Below, piece after piece: positions 38,108 through 47,581 of a DNA stretch of 64,000 nucleotides (position 1 is the first letter of the stretch; each line of letters opens with the position of its first letter). The position numbers and the translations under genes are program-made. The notes beneath the pieces are model-generated. The model did no database searches. It was not told the origin of the DNA and saw nothing but the letters and a program-made list of their open reading frames with translations. The DNA is from Pseudomonas sp. Irchel s3b2 (GTDB lineage Bacteria > Pseudomonadota > Gammaproteobacteria > Pseudomonadales > Pseudomonadaceae): positions 147,471 through 211,470 of the forward strand of contig NZ_FYEB01000009.1 of assembly GCF_900187445.1 (NCBI RefSeq), given 5' to 3'.

Positions 38108-38485
38108 ATGTCCTTGATCAACGAATATCGCGCCACCGAAGAAGCTATCAAAGAGCTGCAAGCCCGTTTGAAGAACCTGTCCCAAGACGACAAACTGCAA
38201 ACCGAGCTGGAATTCGAAGGCAAACTGCGCACCCTGATGGGCGAATACTCCAAATCCCTGCGCGACATCATCGCGCTGTTGGATCCAGAGTCCAAAACCA
38301 AGGCTCCACGTGGCGGCGCAGTAAAAACTACTGGCACCAAGCGTGCCCGCAAAGTTAAACAATACAAAAACCCGCACAACGGCGAAGTCATCGAAACCAA
38401 AGGTGGCAATCACAAGACTCTGAAAGAGTGGAAAGCCAAGTGGGGCGGTGACGTGGTTGAAGGCTGGGCTACCCTGCTGGGCTAA
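38108..38485 (+). CDS. mvaT: H-NS-family silencer MvaT
   Basis: Nucleoid protein that silences AT-rich and horizontally acquired DNA in Pseudomonas. The N-terminal coiled coil (EYRATEEAIKELQARLKNLS) mediates oligomerisation; the C-terminal domain (KQYKNPHNGEVIETKGGNHK, TLKEWKAKWG) binds the minor groove. The MSLINEYRAT start gives 125 residues, with AAGGTAG upstream. It is monocistronic, with a promoter as described in the preceding gap and a strong terminator. Confidence 0.96.
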   Translation: MSLINEYRATEEAIKELQARLKNLSQDDKLQTELEFEGKLRTLMGEYSKSLRDIIALLDPESKTKAPRGGAVKTTGTKRARKVKQYKNPHNGEVIETKGGNHKTLKEWKAKWGGDVVEGWATLLG

Positions 38486-38522
38486 GCCGCAAGCTTGTCG
38501 TGGACTGATCCGCGACCTGAAG

Positions 38523-38548
38523 AACGCCAGCAAATGCTGGCGTTTTTT
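38523..38548 (+). terminator. Terminator of mvaT
   Basis: AACGCCAGC, AAAT, GCTGGCGTTTTTTT. It lies 38 bases past the stop and also faces the end of sbcB. Confidence 0.92.
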
Positions 38549-38583
38549 TATGCCCGGAATTCAAGTGAAGATCATTTTCGTTT

Positions 38584-40014
38584 TCAAAGATTCAAACGAT
38601 TGCGTAATACCTGGACATGATTCTGCCATTCATCCAGGACCTCTCGCTGAAACGATGTAGCATTTATCGTCAATTGCGCGGCTTCCTTCAGAAAACTTTC
38701 CAGCGTATTTGGCGCGCCCCACTCCGGCGCAGTCAAACGTTGCTGACAGAAAATTCGCCAGCGCTCTTGCTCTTCGAAGCTCAACGTATCGGGAAAGTTG
38801 CGTGCGCGATAACGAAACAACAATTCAGGCAAACGTTCATCATCGAAAGGCCACTGTTCTTGTGCTAATTGCGCAGGGTCGGCGATTCTGACTTGCTCAC
38901 ATAGACGCCGGTCCCGATCACCAATAAAACCGTCGTATAACTGTTGCTCGGGGTCCAGGCTCGGAGAGAAATCGTCGCTGGCGTAAATCCCCAATACTTT
39001 ATCTCGCCAAACTTGTTGTGCGTCACTTAGCCGCAGCGCCCGTTGCTGATAAAGCGCCATATCCAGCCCCAAACGTTGCTGATCTAGAGGACGAAGTACC
39101 GACAACGGCGCCACTACCGGGCACTTGTTGATGTGTATGAGCTTGAGCGGCACCGGCAGTTCGCCTTCGGCCAAGTCATCGCGGCGGGTATAAAGCCGCT
39201 GACGCAAGGTTTCGGCATCCAGATCGAGCAGCCCCTGAGGGTCCAGGTGCAAGTCACAGACAATCAGCGCGTTGCGATTACGTGGATGCCAAGCCAATGG
39301 CAGCACCACGCCCACATAGTTGCGGGCCGCCGAAAAGCGCCCGGAAATATGCACCATCGGCTGCAACAGCCGAATTTGATCCATGACCTTTTGTTTGCTG
39401 CGCAATTGAAACAACCACTCATACAACTTCGGCTGTTTTTCCCGAATCAGACGCGCCAGGGCGATGGTGGCGCGAACGTCCGACAGCGCCTCGTGTGCAT
39501 GCCCGTGATCGATGCCATTGGCGGCGGTCAGACGTTCGAGTTTGAGCGTGACTCGCCCTTCGTCGTCCTTGGGCCAGACGAGGCCATCGGGGCGCAAGGC
39601 ATAAGCAGCGCGCACCACATCAATCAGGTCCCAGCGGCTGTTGCCACCCTGCCACTCCCGTGCGTAGGGGTCGAAAAAGTTTCGATACAGGCTGTAACGG
39701 GTCATCTCATCATCGAAACGCAGCGTGTTGTATCCCGCCCCACAGGTGCCGGGCGCCGCGAGCTGGGCATGAACCCGCGTCATGAAATCGGCTTCACTCA
39801 AACCTTGCTCGGCCAGACAACCGGGCGTAATACCGGTGATCGCGCACGCCGCCGGATGCGGCAGGATGTCGTCACTGGGCTGGCAATAAAGGTTGACCGG
39901 TTCGTCTATTTCATTGAGATCGAAGTCGGTGCGAATCCCCGCCACTTGCAGCGGACGGTCGCAACGGGGGTTGATGCCAGTGGTTTCATAGTCGTACCAG
40001 AAGATCGAGGTCAC
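38584..40014 (-). CDS. sbcB: Exodeoxyribonuclease I SbcB
   Basis: 3'-5' single-strand DNA exonuclease of the DnaQ superfamily acting in recombination and mismatch repair. The first DEDDh acid pair is in FWYDYETTGINP; GHAHEALSDVRATIALARLI supplies the later His and Asp. The 476 residues match E. coli exonuclease I in length, including the SH3-like and C-terminal parts. Confidence 0.95.
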   Translation of the reverse strand: MTSIFWYDYETTGINPRCDRPLQVAGIRTDFDLNEIDEPVNLYCQPSDDILPHPAACAITGITPGCLAEQGLSEADFMTRVHAQLAAPGTCGAGYNTLRFDDEMTRYSLYRNFFDPYAREWQGGNSRWDLIDVVRAAYALRPDGLVWPKDDEGRVTLKLERLTAANGIDHGHAHEALSDVRATIALARLIREKQPKLYEWLFQLRSKQKVMDQIRLLQPMVHISGRFSAARNYVGVVLPLAWHPRNRNALIVCDLHLDPQGLLDLDAETLRQRLYTRRDDLAEGELPVPLKLIHINKCPVVAPLSVLRPLDQQRLGLDMALYQQRALRLSDAQQVWRDKVLGIYASDDFSPSLDPEQQLYDGFIGDRDRRLCEQVRIADPAQLAQEQWPFDDERLPELLFRYRARNFPDTLSFEEQERWRIFCQQRLTAPEWGAPNTLESFLKEAAQLTINATSFQREVLDEWQNHVQVLRNRLNL

Positions 40015-40183
40015 GGGTTGTTCCTGAACTGAAGACGGCGAAGTCTAGGCACACACACGGCGCCCCGACCAGCAATCTTGTTATTCAAACATCTCTGACC
40101 ACGCACTGTGCAATACATAGTTATGTCGTTTTCCCCCGAGAGGCTGCTAGCATCCGACGGACCAGGCCACATCAAGGTTGCCC

Positions 40184-40909
40184 ATGCCCGAGATCACAGC
40201 ACTGCAAAGGAACGCAACGCTGGCCCCGCCACTGGACACGCGGTATCACGTCGAAACGCCCGAAGGCATCGACTTGCCGCTGCGCCCGGCCGGGTTGATG
40301 GTACGTGCGCTGGCGTTCGCCATCGACCTGGGCCTGCGCGGGGTGATTCTGGGCCTGCTGTTTATTGTGTTGGCGTTTCTCGGAAAACTCGGTGCAGGGC
40401 TTGGCTCGATTCTGCTGTTCGTGGTGAGCTGGTGGTACATGGTGCTGTTCGAGGTGCTCAATCAGGGCCGCTCGCCGGGCAAGCAATGGATGGGGTTGCG
40501 CGTGGTGCAGGACGATGGCACGCCGATCGGCTGGTCCGCGTCCTTGCTGCGCAACCTGCTGCGATTTGTCGACATGTTGCCGTTCGGCTACTTTCTCGGG
40601 GCGATCAGCTGCCTGCAACATCCCTCCTTCAAACGCCTCGGCGACCTGACCGCCGGTACACTGGTGATCTACCGTGAACAATCGCTCACCCGTCCCCAAC
40701 TGCCTGATGTCCCGCCGCGGCGTGCAGCCTTCGCGCTGACGCTGACCGAGCAACGCGCCATCCTCGGGTTTGCCGAACGCCAGGGTGAACTCTCCGAAGC
40801 GCGGGCCAACGAACTCGCCTCGATACTCGCGCAACCGTTGCAGGTTTCTGTGTCACAGGCGAGGACCGAACTCAACGGTATCGCCCGTGGACTGTTGGGC
40901 CCCACATGA
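40184..40909 (+). CDS. RDD family membrane protein
   Basis: A 241-residue inner-membrane protein. The RDD domain spans about 40-165: RALAFAIDLGLRGVILGLLF, then the NQGRSPGKQWMGLRVVQDDG segment and LLRFVDMLPFGY. RDD members include some proton or ion antiporters, but most are uncharacterised. The C-terminal third is cytoplasmic and helical. It is the first gene of the six-gene MoxR module; the ATG at 40184 is preceded by AAGG. Its stop overlaps the next start (ATGA). Confidence 0.88.
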   Translation: MPEITALQRNATLAPPLDTRYHVETPEGIDLPLRPAGLMVRALAFAIDLGLRGVILGLLFIVLAFLGKLGAGLGSILLFVVSWWYMVLFEVLNQGRSPGKQWMGLRVVQDDGTPIGWSASLLRNLLRFVDMLPFGYFLGAISCLQHPSFKRLGDLTAGTLVIYREQSLTRPQLPDVPPRRAAFALTLTEQRAILGFAERQGELSEARANELASILAQPLQVSVSQARTELNGIARGLLGPT

Positions 40910-41883
40910 AGCAAAGCCTGTTCGAAAGTCGCCACAGTGCCGAATGGGAGCAGTTTGCACTCATGCTTGAACGGTTGGAACGAGACAAGGGCGCCTCTGG
41001 AGTCGCCAGTTTCCCCAGCGATTATCGACGCCTCTGCCAACACCTGGCCCTGGCTCGGGAGCGCGGTTACAGCAGTTTCCTGATCGACTCATTACAGCAA
41101 CTGGTTCTGCGCGGGCATCAACAACTTTATCGGCATCGCAGTCGACTGGGTGCCAACGTACTGAGTTTCATCCTCGCCGACTTCCCGCGACTGGTGCGTG
41201 AGCAGTGGCGTTTCGTGCTTGCCGCCAGCCTGATTTTTTTTGGCAGCCTGATCGGTTTCGCGCTGCTGGTGTATCTGTTTCCGGAGCTGGTCTACAACCT
41301 GATCCCCGCCGAGCAGGTCAGCCAGGTACAGCGAATGTACGACCCCGACGCCGGTCATCTGGGGCGCTTGGCAGAACGGGCGGCCAGTGAAGACTGGGTG
41401 ATGTTCGGTTATTACATCATGCACAACATCGGCATCGCTTTTCAGACCTTCGCCAGCGGTTTGCTGTTTGGCCTGGGCAGCGCGTTTTTCCTGTTCTACA
41501 ACGGCTTGATGATCGGCGCGGTGGCCGGGCACTTGACACACATCGGCTACGGGCAAACCTTCTGGTCGTTCGTGATCGGCCACGGCGCCTTCGAACTGAG
41601 CGCCATTGCCCTGGCCGGTGCCGCTGGCCTGCAACTGGGCTGGGCGTTGATCGCGCCGGGACGTTTGCCCCGCGCCGAAGCCCTGCAACTGGCGGCGCGC
41701 AAGAGCGTGTTGCTGATATGCGGGGTCATGCTGTTTCTGTTGATTGCAGCGTTTATTGAAGCCTACTGGTCGTCGCGGACCGGGCTCGCGCCGCTGACCA
41801 AATACCTGGTCGGCGCGGCGCTCTGGTTGTTGGTGGCGACTTATCTGCTGTTCGCCGGACGGGCTCGCCATGCGCCTGAGTGA
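40906..41883 (+). CDS. Stage II sporulation protein M-like membrane protein
   Basis: A 325-residue membrane protein of the SpoIIM/DUF95 family. A cytoplasmic N-terminal region of about 100 residues precedes about six helices with the family stretch FASGLLFGLGSAFFLFYNGL followed by GHGAFELSAIALAGAAG. In Bacillus, SpoIIM acts with a peptidoglycan hydrolase in engulfment; pseudomonads do not sporulate, so another envelope role is implied. It overlaps both neighbours (ATGA upstream, 14 bases downstream). Confidence 0.87.
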   Translation: MKQSLFESRHSAEWEQFALMLERLERDKGASGVASFPSDYRRLCQHLALARERGYSSFLIDSLQQLVLRGHQQLYRHRSRLGANVLSFILADFPRLVREQWRFVLAASLIFFGSLIGFALLVYLFPELVYNLIPAEQVSQVQRMYDPDAGHLGRLAERAASEDWVMFGYYIMHNIGIAFQTFASGLLFGLGSAFFLFYNGLMIGAVAGHLTHIGYGQTFWSFVIGHGAFELSAIALAGAAGLQLGWALIAPGRLPRAEALQLAARKSVLLICGVMLFLLIAAFIEAYWSSRTGLAPLTKYLVGAALWLLVATYLLFAGRARHAPE

Positions 41884-43414
41884 TGCCAGTGTGGTGATCC
41901 GTCCACGCACGACCTGGGAAGCCATGGACCTGGGAGTGCTGCTGAGTCAGCGCCATCGACGCCTGTTGATGACCAGTTGGGCGATCGTGACCTTGCCGAT
42001 CTTCGCCCTGCTCACCTTGCTGCTGTGGGATTCGCCCTCCCTTGTCGTATTCCTGTTCTGGTGGCTCAAACCGGCGTTCGATCGGCTGCCGCTGTACATC
42101 CTGTCCAAAGCCATGTTCGGCGAAACGCCCACGCTGAAACAGGCCCTGCGCCAATGGCCACGCCTGCTAATGCCGCAATTGCTGGTCAGCCTGACCTGGC
42201 GTCGCTTGAGCCTGAGCCGCAGTTTTCTGATGCCGGTGGTGCAACTCGAAGGCTTGGCGGGAGAAGCACGCCAACAACGTTTGCGGGTGCTGTTGCAGCG
42301 TAACGCCGGTGCCGCGCAATGGCTGACGATTATCGGCGTGCATCTGGAGGCCGCGTTGTGGATCGGCTTGATGGTGTTGTTCTACCTGCTCTTGCCACAA
42401 CAGATCGAACTCGACTGGGGCTGGCAGACCTTGATTACCGCCGCCACACAAGACTGGCGCTGGCTGGAACACCTGACCAATACCTTTTACGTTCTGGTGC
42501 TGATTGTCTGGGAACCGATTTATGTGGCCTGCGGTTTCAGCCTTTATCTGAACCGGCGCACACAGCTGGAAGCCTGGGATATCGAGCTGGTCTTTCGCCG
42601 AATGCGACAACGATTGAGCAACGCGGTCGTCCCACTACTGCTGGCCGCAACCCTGCTGGTGCCGACGGTGCAAAGCGTCTGGGCCGCCGAACCGGTTATC
42701 TCACCGGACAGTCCGCGTCTGCTGGACCAACCTTTGACCAGCCAGGCCTCCCGGGACAGCATCAAGGCCATCCTCGAACAACCACCGTTCAAGAACAAGG
42801 AAACGGTCACGCGCTATCGTTTTGGCGAAGACAAACCCGCTTCCGAGACTGCGGACGATGATCAAACACCGGCGTGGCTGAAGGCGCTGTTCAGCTTGCT
42901 GGACAGCCAACGCTTTGGGGTATTGGCCAGCGTGATCGAAGTGTTGCTGTGGGGCACGGTGATCGGCGCCATTGGGCTGTTGATCTGGCGTTACCGCGAC
43001 TGGCTGCGGGCCTTTGTCAGCCGCCGACCAACGTCAAATCGCAAAGTCGTGCAGCCATTACCGCAGCAGGCGTTCGGCCTGGACCTCAACCGCGAAACCC
43101 TTCCCGCCGACATTGCAGCCAGCGCCGAAAGCCTCTGGCAGAGCAATCCCCGTGAAGCCCTCGGGTTGCTCTATCGCGCCCTGCTCAGCCACTTGCTGCA
43201 CGACTTCAACATGGCGCTCAAACCCGCCGATACCGAAGGCGAAGTGCTTCAGCGCGTCGAACAACTGCAACAACCTGCCTTGCTGGCCTTCAGTAAAAAC
43301 CTCACCGGGCACTGGCAAAACATGGCCTATGGGCATCGCCTGCCACCGGCGCATTTGCAACAAGAACTCTGTGACGGCTGGCGCACGCTGTTCGGCCCGG
43401 GAGCGATCCGTTGA
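41870..43414 (+). CDS. DUF4129 domain membrane protein
   Basis: A 514-residue protein: hydrophobic N-terminal half with about five helices, an Ala-rich membrane segment followed by AAEPVIS (about residue 270), a long extra-membrane region, one further helix (about 350-375, ASVIEVLLWGTVIGAIGLLI) and a C-terminal cytoplasmic DUF4129 domain (SAESLWQSNPREALGLLYRA, LLSHLLHDF). DUF4129 is usually found beside MoxR and transglutaminase-like proteins; its function is unknown. It overlaps the gene on each side. Confidence 0.85.
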   Translation: MRLSDASVVIRPRTTWEAMDLGVLLSQRHRRLLMTSWAIVTLPIFALLTLLLWDSPSLVVFLFWWLKPAFDRLPLYILSKAMFGETPTLKQALRQWPRLLMPQLLVSLTWRRLSLSRSFLMPVVQLEGLAGEARQQRLRVLLQRNAGAAQWLTIIGVHLEAALWIGLMVLFYLLLPQQIELDWGWQTLITAATQDWRWLEHLTNTFYVLVLIVWEPIYVACGFSLYLNRRTQLEAWDIELVFRRMRQRLSNAVVPLLLAATLLVPTVQSVWAAEPVISPDSPRLLDQPLTSQASRDSIKAILEQPPFKNKETVTRYRFGEDKPASETADDDQTPAWLKALFSLLDSQRFGVLASVIEVLLWGTVIGAIGLLIWRYRDWLRAFVSRRPTSNRKVVQPLPQQAFGLDLNRETLPADIAASAESLWQSNPREALGLLYRALLSHLLHDFNMALKPADTEGEVLQRVEQLQQPALLAFSKNLTGHWQNMAYGHRLPPAHLQQELCDGWRTLFGPGAIR

Positions 43415-44574
43415 ACCGGCGTTTATGGCTTTCGGTCGGTGTGCTCATCGCCCTGCTGGTGGGCGCGCTGAGTGTTTACCTGTATTTCAAGGCCATACCC
43501 TATCAGGCAGAAATCGATCACGGCCCGTCCCCCGAAGCCCAGGCCAACCCCTATCTGGCGGCTGAGCATTTTCTGCGCAAACAGGGCCTGACCGTCAATC
43601 ACGCCAACACCCTCGACATCTTGCCGACCCTCGAACCTCATCAGCGCAGTTTGTTGTTACTCGGCGATCGGTCGAACATGTCCCCACGACAGGTGAATCA
43701 GGTGTTGAACTGGACCCGGGCCGGTGGTCGTCTTTTATTCGTCGCCGAAGCCCTGTGGGATGAGAAGACCGGTCAGAGCAATGACCTGCTGCTCGATCGG
43801 GTGCAACTGCACCAGTCCCTGAGCAAAGACCTCAAGGAACCGCCGCCCGATCTCAACGACGACCCCTACCCCAAATTGACCAAGCTTTACCTGGAAAACG
43901 AAGAGGCGCCGGCGTACGTCAGCTTCGATACCGCGTTCCACCTCGACGATCCGAAAAACATCGTCCAGGCCTGGGCCAACAGTGGCAAAGCCACGCACAT
44001 GATGCAGCTGAGTCACGGGCAGGGTTCGATCACCGTGGTCACCGACGCCGACCTCTGGAAAACCCCGGCCATCGACCAGTACGACAACGCCTGGCTGCTG
44101 TGGTACCTGACGGCCGACACCGACGTGACCCTGCTGTTCAATACCGATCACGACAGCTTGCTGACCTTGCTGTGGCGCTACTTCCCACAAGCCTTGGTGG
44201 CCCTGATCGCCTTGATCGTTTTCGGATTCTGGCATGTCGGCGTGCGTAACGGTCCGTTGCTGGAGCCGGCGCCAAGAGCGCGCCGTCAGCTTCAGGAACA
44301 CCTGCGTGCCAGCGCCGATTTCATGCTCCGTCACAATGGTCAGCACAGCCTGTTGCAAGCCCTGCAACAAGACATCCTGCGTCGTGTCCGTCACCGTCAT
44401 CCCGGTTTTGAACAACTCGGCGTTGCCGAACAATGGCTGGTGCTCGCACGCCTGACTGGCCAACCCACACGCACCATCAGCCAGGCCATGAGCCCGCGAC
44501 CGAAGCAGCGGCTGTCCAGCGCTGAATTCAGCCGTCAGGTCGCCCACCTGCAAACCTTGAGGAACGCCTTATGA
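43411..44574 (+). CDS. DUF4350 domain protein
   Basis: A 387-residue protein with one N-terminal helix, a soluble alpha/beta domain of the DUF4350 type (HGPSPEAQANPYLAAEHFLR, then LLLGDRSNMSPRQVNQVLNW), one central helix (about 250-272, QALVALIALIVFGFWHVGV) and a basic cytoplasmic tail. The start is a TTG overlapping the previous stop (TTGA), which implies translational coupling. The soluble domain should face the periplasm. Confidence 0.85.
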   Translation: MNRRLWLSVGVLIALLVGALSVYLYFKAIPYQAEIDHGPSPEAQANPYLAAEHFLRKQGLTVNHANTLDILPTLEPHQRSLLLLGDRSNMSPRQVNQVLNWTRAGGRLLFVAEALWDEKTGQSNDLLLDRVQLHQSLSKDLKEPPPDLNDDPYPKLTKLYLENEEAPAYVSFDTAFHLDDPKNIVQAWANSGKATHMMQLSHGQGSITVVTDADLWKTPAIDQYDNAWLLWYLTADTDVTLLFNTDHDSLLTLLWRYFPQALVALIALIVFGFWHVGVRNGPLLEPAPRARRQLQEHLRASADFMLRHNGQHSLLQALQQDILRRVRHRHPGFEQLGVAEQWLVLARLTGQPTRTISQAMSPRPKQRLSSAEFSRQVAHLQTLRNAL

Positions 44575-45572
44575 GTGAACAGTTCGAGCCCGGCACACAG
44601 CCCCACGCCGCCCAGCAGCGCCAGCGCGCCAGCCAGTTGGCCCAAGCGATACGGACGGAATTGCAGAAAGCCGTAATCGGCCAGAACAGCGTGATCGACG
44701 ATGTGCTCACCGCCCTGATCGCTGGCGGCCATGTGCTGCTCGAAGGCGTGCCGGGGCTGGGCAAGACGTTGTTGGTGCGCGCCCTCGCTCGCTGCTTCGG
44801 CGGTGAATTCGCACGCATCCAGTTCACCCCGGACCTGATGCCCAGCGATGTCACCGGGCACGCGGTGTACGACCTGCAGACCGAGCAATTCAAACTGCGC
44901 AAAGGCCCATTGTTCACCAACCTGCTGCTCGCCGATGAGATCAACCGTGCCCCAGCGAAAACCCAGGCAGCGCTGCTCGAAGCCATGCAGGAACGCCAAG
45001 TCACTCTTGAAGGCCGTGCCCTGCCCATCGCGCAACCGTTCATGGTGCTCGCCACGCAAAACCCCATCGAACAGGAAGGCACTTATCCTTTGCCGGAAGC
45101 TGAACTCGACCGTTTCATGCTCAAGGTGCGCATGGACTACCCCGATGCCGATCAGGAATTGAACATGGTGCGCCAGGTCAGCCGCTCGACCCGGGCCGAC
45201 ATGCTTGATGTGCAACCGTTGCGCACCGTGTTGCAAGCCAAGGACGTGCTGGCCTTGCAGCGCATTGCCAGTGATCTGCCAATGGACGATCAGGTACTCG
45301 ATTACGCCGTGCGCCTGGCCCGCACCACCCGGACCTGGCCAGGGTTGACCCTCGGTGCCGGGCCACGCGCCTCCATTGCATTGGTACGTTGCGCCCGCGC
45401 CCGGGCCTTGTTGCGCGGGGGTGAGTTTGTGATTCCCGATGACATCAAAGGCTGCGCGCTGGCCGTTCTGCGTCACCGTGTGCGAATTGCCCCGGAGCTT
45501 GACATCGAAGGGCTGGAAGTCGATCAGGTGCTCAAGCAACTGCTCGATCAAGTCCCGGCGCCGCGCCTGTGA
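44571..45572 (+). CDS. MoxR-family AAA+ ATPase
   Basis: A 333-residue AAA+ chaperone-like ATPase. Walker A is EGVPGLGKTLLVRAL, Walker B is LLADEINRAPAKTQAALLEA, and sensor 1 is VLATQNPIEQEGTYPLPEAE. MoxR ATPases typically remodel or insert cofactors into a partner with a von Willebrand A fold, here most likely the DUF58 protein downstream. The start overlaps the DUF4350 stop (ATGA). The 187-base gap to the DUF58 gene is the only break in the module. Confidence 0.93.
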   Translation: MSEQFEPGTQPHAAQQRQRASQLAQAIRTELQKAVIGQNSVIDDVLTALIAGGHVLLEGVPGLGKTLLVRALARCFGGEFARIQFTPDLMPSDVTGHAVYDLQTEQFKLRKGPLFTNLLLADEINRAPAKTQAALLEAMQERQVTLEGRALPIAQPFMVLATQNPIEQEGTYPLPEAELDRFMLKVRMDYPDADQELNMVRQVSRSTRADMLDVQPLRTVLQAKDVLALQRIASDLPMDDQVLDYAVRLARTTRTWPGLTLGAGPRASIALVRCARARALLRGGEFVIPDDIKGCALAVLRHRVRIAPELDIEGLEVDQVLKQLLDQVPAPRL

Positions 45573-45592
45573 ACACGGTCATGCAGACCAAT

Positions 45593-45724
45593 CCTGTGGC
45601 GAGGGGGCTTGCTCCCGTTGGGTTGCGAAGCAGCCTCAAAACCAGGCGACGCGCAATGTCAGGCAAACCGCACCCACCTGTTTTACGACTGCTGCGCAGT
45701 CGAGCGGGAGCAAGCTCCCTCGCC
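45593..45724. repeat. REP pair splitting the MoxR-DUF58 junction
   Basis: CCTGTGGCGAGGGGGCTTGC at the left and GAGCGGGAGCAAGCTCCCTC at the right, inverted to each other, bracket about 90 bases. The class is the same as at 36.5 kb. Confidence 0.85.
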
Positions 45725-45759
45725 TCAAAAAGCTCTTTTGCCACAAAAGGTATGCGCCG

Positions 45760-47091
45760 ATGAAACCCTCGCGCCTGCTGCTGATCTGGCTCGCAATGCT
45801 GTTGGCCATCGGCATCGTGCTGGGCGCATTGCGGGCACTGGACATCGAGGTTCCATCGAGCCTTTTGTCAATCAACTGGGGATTGCTGTTAGCGCTGCTG
45901 GCCTTGGCGATACTCGATGCCATCCGCCTCAAACGCCTGCCCTCGCCCCGCGTCCAGCGGCAAATGCCCGGCAGCCTGGCGCTCGGTCGATGGAGTGAAG
46001 TGCGACTGGAGGTCGAGCACGATTGTGCTCAACCACTGAACGTACACATCTTCGACCATGTGCCGCACGGCCTGGACTTCGAACACCTTCCATTGTCCGT
46101 CGAACTGCAACCCGGCCAGCAAAGCCTGATCGGCTATCGGTTGCGCCCGCTAAAGCGCGGGCACTTCACCTTCGAACACTGCGAATTCCACCTGCCAAGC
46201 CCCATGGGCCTGTGGTGCGACAAACGCCTGCTGCACAGGGTTGATCACACCCGCGTCTACCCCGACTTCGCCCGTCTTCACAGCGGACAACTGCTGGCGG
46301 TGGACAACTGGCTGAGCCAGCTCGGCGTACGCCAGCGTCAACGTCGCGGCCAGGGGCAGGAATTCCATCAATTGCGCGAATTTCGCGAAGGCGACAGTCT
46401 GCGCCAGATCGACTGGAAAGCCACCGCCCGCCATCGCACCCCCATCGCCCGGGAGTACGGAGACGAGCGCGACCAGCAGATCATTTTCCTGCTCGACTGC
46501 GGCCGACGCATGCGCAGCCAGGACGGCGAACTGTCCCACTTCGATCATGCATTGAACGCCTGTCTGCTGCTCGCCTACACCGCGTTACGACAAGGCGATG
46601 CCGTCGGCCTGAGCACCTTCGCCAGCGACCAGCCCCGCTACCTCGCCCCGGCCAAAGGCAACGGCCAGCTCAATGTACTGCTCAACACCGTCTACGACCT
46701 GGACAGCAGTCAACGCCCTGCTGACTACCAGACCGTTGCCAACCAATTGCTCGCCCGGCAAAAGCGCCGGGCGCTGGTGGTGCTGGTGACCAACCTGCGG
46801 GATGAGGACGATGAAGAACTGCTTACCGCCGTCAAGCGTTTAGGCCAACAGCACCGCGTGTTAGTGGCGAGCCTGTGCGAAGAGAGGCTCGACAGCCTGC
46901 GGCATGGGCAGGTGCAGACCTTGACGGACGCACTGGCTTATTGTGGGACGGTGGAATATTTGAATGCACGGGACGAACTCCATGAGCGATTGTGCGCCAA
47001 TGGAATACTAGTGCTGAATGTCCGGCCTCAACAGTTGGGTGCGCAGCTACTAACACAATATCTGCATTGGAAAAAAGCAGGCGCAATGTGA
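45760..47091 (+). CDS. DUF58 domain protein (MoxR partner)
   Basis: A 443-residue protein with two N-terminal helices, a beta domain and a C-terminal DUF58/vWA-like domain. The DUF58 hallmark is HQLREFREGDSLRQIDWKAT followed by ARHRTPIAREY; FLLDCGRRM gives a degenerate MIDAS-like site. It is the probable client or adaptor of the MoxR ATPase. The MKPSRLLLIWLAM start is preceded by AAAAGG; a longer frame reads back through the REP but lacks family similarity. Confidence 0.9.
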   Translation: MKPSRLLLIWLAMLLAIGIVLGALRALDIEVPSSLLSINWGLLLALLALAILDAIRLKRLPSPRVQRQMPGSLALGRWSEVRLEVEHDCAQPLNVHIFDHVPHGLDFEHLPLSVELQPGQQSLIGYRLRPLKRGHFTFEHCEFHLPSPMGLWCDKRLLHRVDHTRVYPDFARLHSGQLLAVDNWLSQLGVRQRQRRGQGQEFHQLREFREGDSLRQIDWKATARHRTPIAREYGDERDQQIIFLLDCGRRMRSQDGELSHFDHALNACLLLAYTALRQGDAVGLSTFASDQPRYLAPAKGNGQLNVLLNTVYDLDSSQRPADYQTVANQLLARQKRRALVVLVTNLRDEDDEELLTAVKRLGQQHRVLVASLCEERLDSLRHGQVQTLTDALAYCGTVEYLNARDELHERLCANGILVLNVRPQQLGAQLLTQYLHWKKAGAM

Positions 47092-47138
47092 CAGCACGCA
47101 GGATTGCGAGCGGGTGATTAAGCCGACATAACAGCAAC

Positions 47139-47206
47139 CTGTAGGAGCCGAGCTTGCTGGCGAAGGCGGCTTCGAAAGCGCCTTCGCCAGCAAGCTCGGC
47201 TCCTAC
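47139..47206. repeat. REP pair, GAGCCGAGCTTGCTGGCGAA class
   Basis: CCTGTAGGAGCCGAGCTTGC and its inverted copy, ending GCTCGGCTCCTACA, make a hairpin of about 30 bp between the convergent DUF58 and PilZ genes and can serve as the terminator of the MoxR module. Confidence 0.9.
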
Positions 47207-47221
47207 AAAAAATCGGTGTGT

Positions 47222-47581
47222 TCAGGCAGAGGCCGGCAACGGCTGAAAGCTGAAGTACTGCTGTAACGCCACCAGCAATTGCCCATACTCCGGCGGTGCC
47301 CGTTGCAGACTGAAGCCGGCGTCATAGTGGTGGGGGGTTGCGTCCTCGTGACACCACAGACAAGAGGCGTTGAGGTCGATCACCTGCTGACAATTGCCGT
47401 CCATGGGAATTTTCAGGCGCAGGTCAAAATCGGCGCCCACCATCATCGGCAACTGGCTGATCAGCATCAACCCGTCCTCGGACAGATTGCCCAGAAAGCC
47501 AATGGGCTTGTCGGTGACGCTGTTGAACACTTTGAGAAAATACGGCAGTTGATGCCGCTCAATCCGGCGGTCAGTGAACAT
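47222..47581 (-). CDS. PilZ domain protein
   Basis: A small cyclic-di-GMP-binding protein. Both PilZ motifs are visible: RRIER (RXXXR) near the N-terminus and NLSEDG (D/NXSXXG) about 30 residues later. The start at 47581 (MFTDRRIERHQL) gives 119 residues; the frame stays open to 47698, but the upstream residues look unrelated to the domain and no strong ribosome site distinguishes the two. Confidence 0.85.
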   Translation of the reverse strand: MFTDRRIERHQLPYFLKVFNSVTDKPIGFLGNLSEDGLMLISQLPMMVGADFDLRLKIPMDGNCQQVIDLNASCLWCHEDATPHHYDAGFSLQRAPPEYGQLLVALQQYFSFQPLPASA

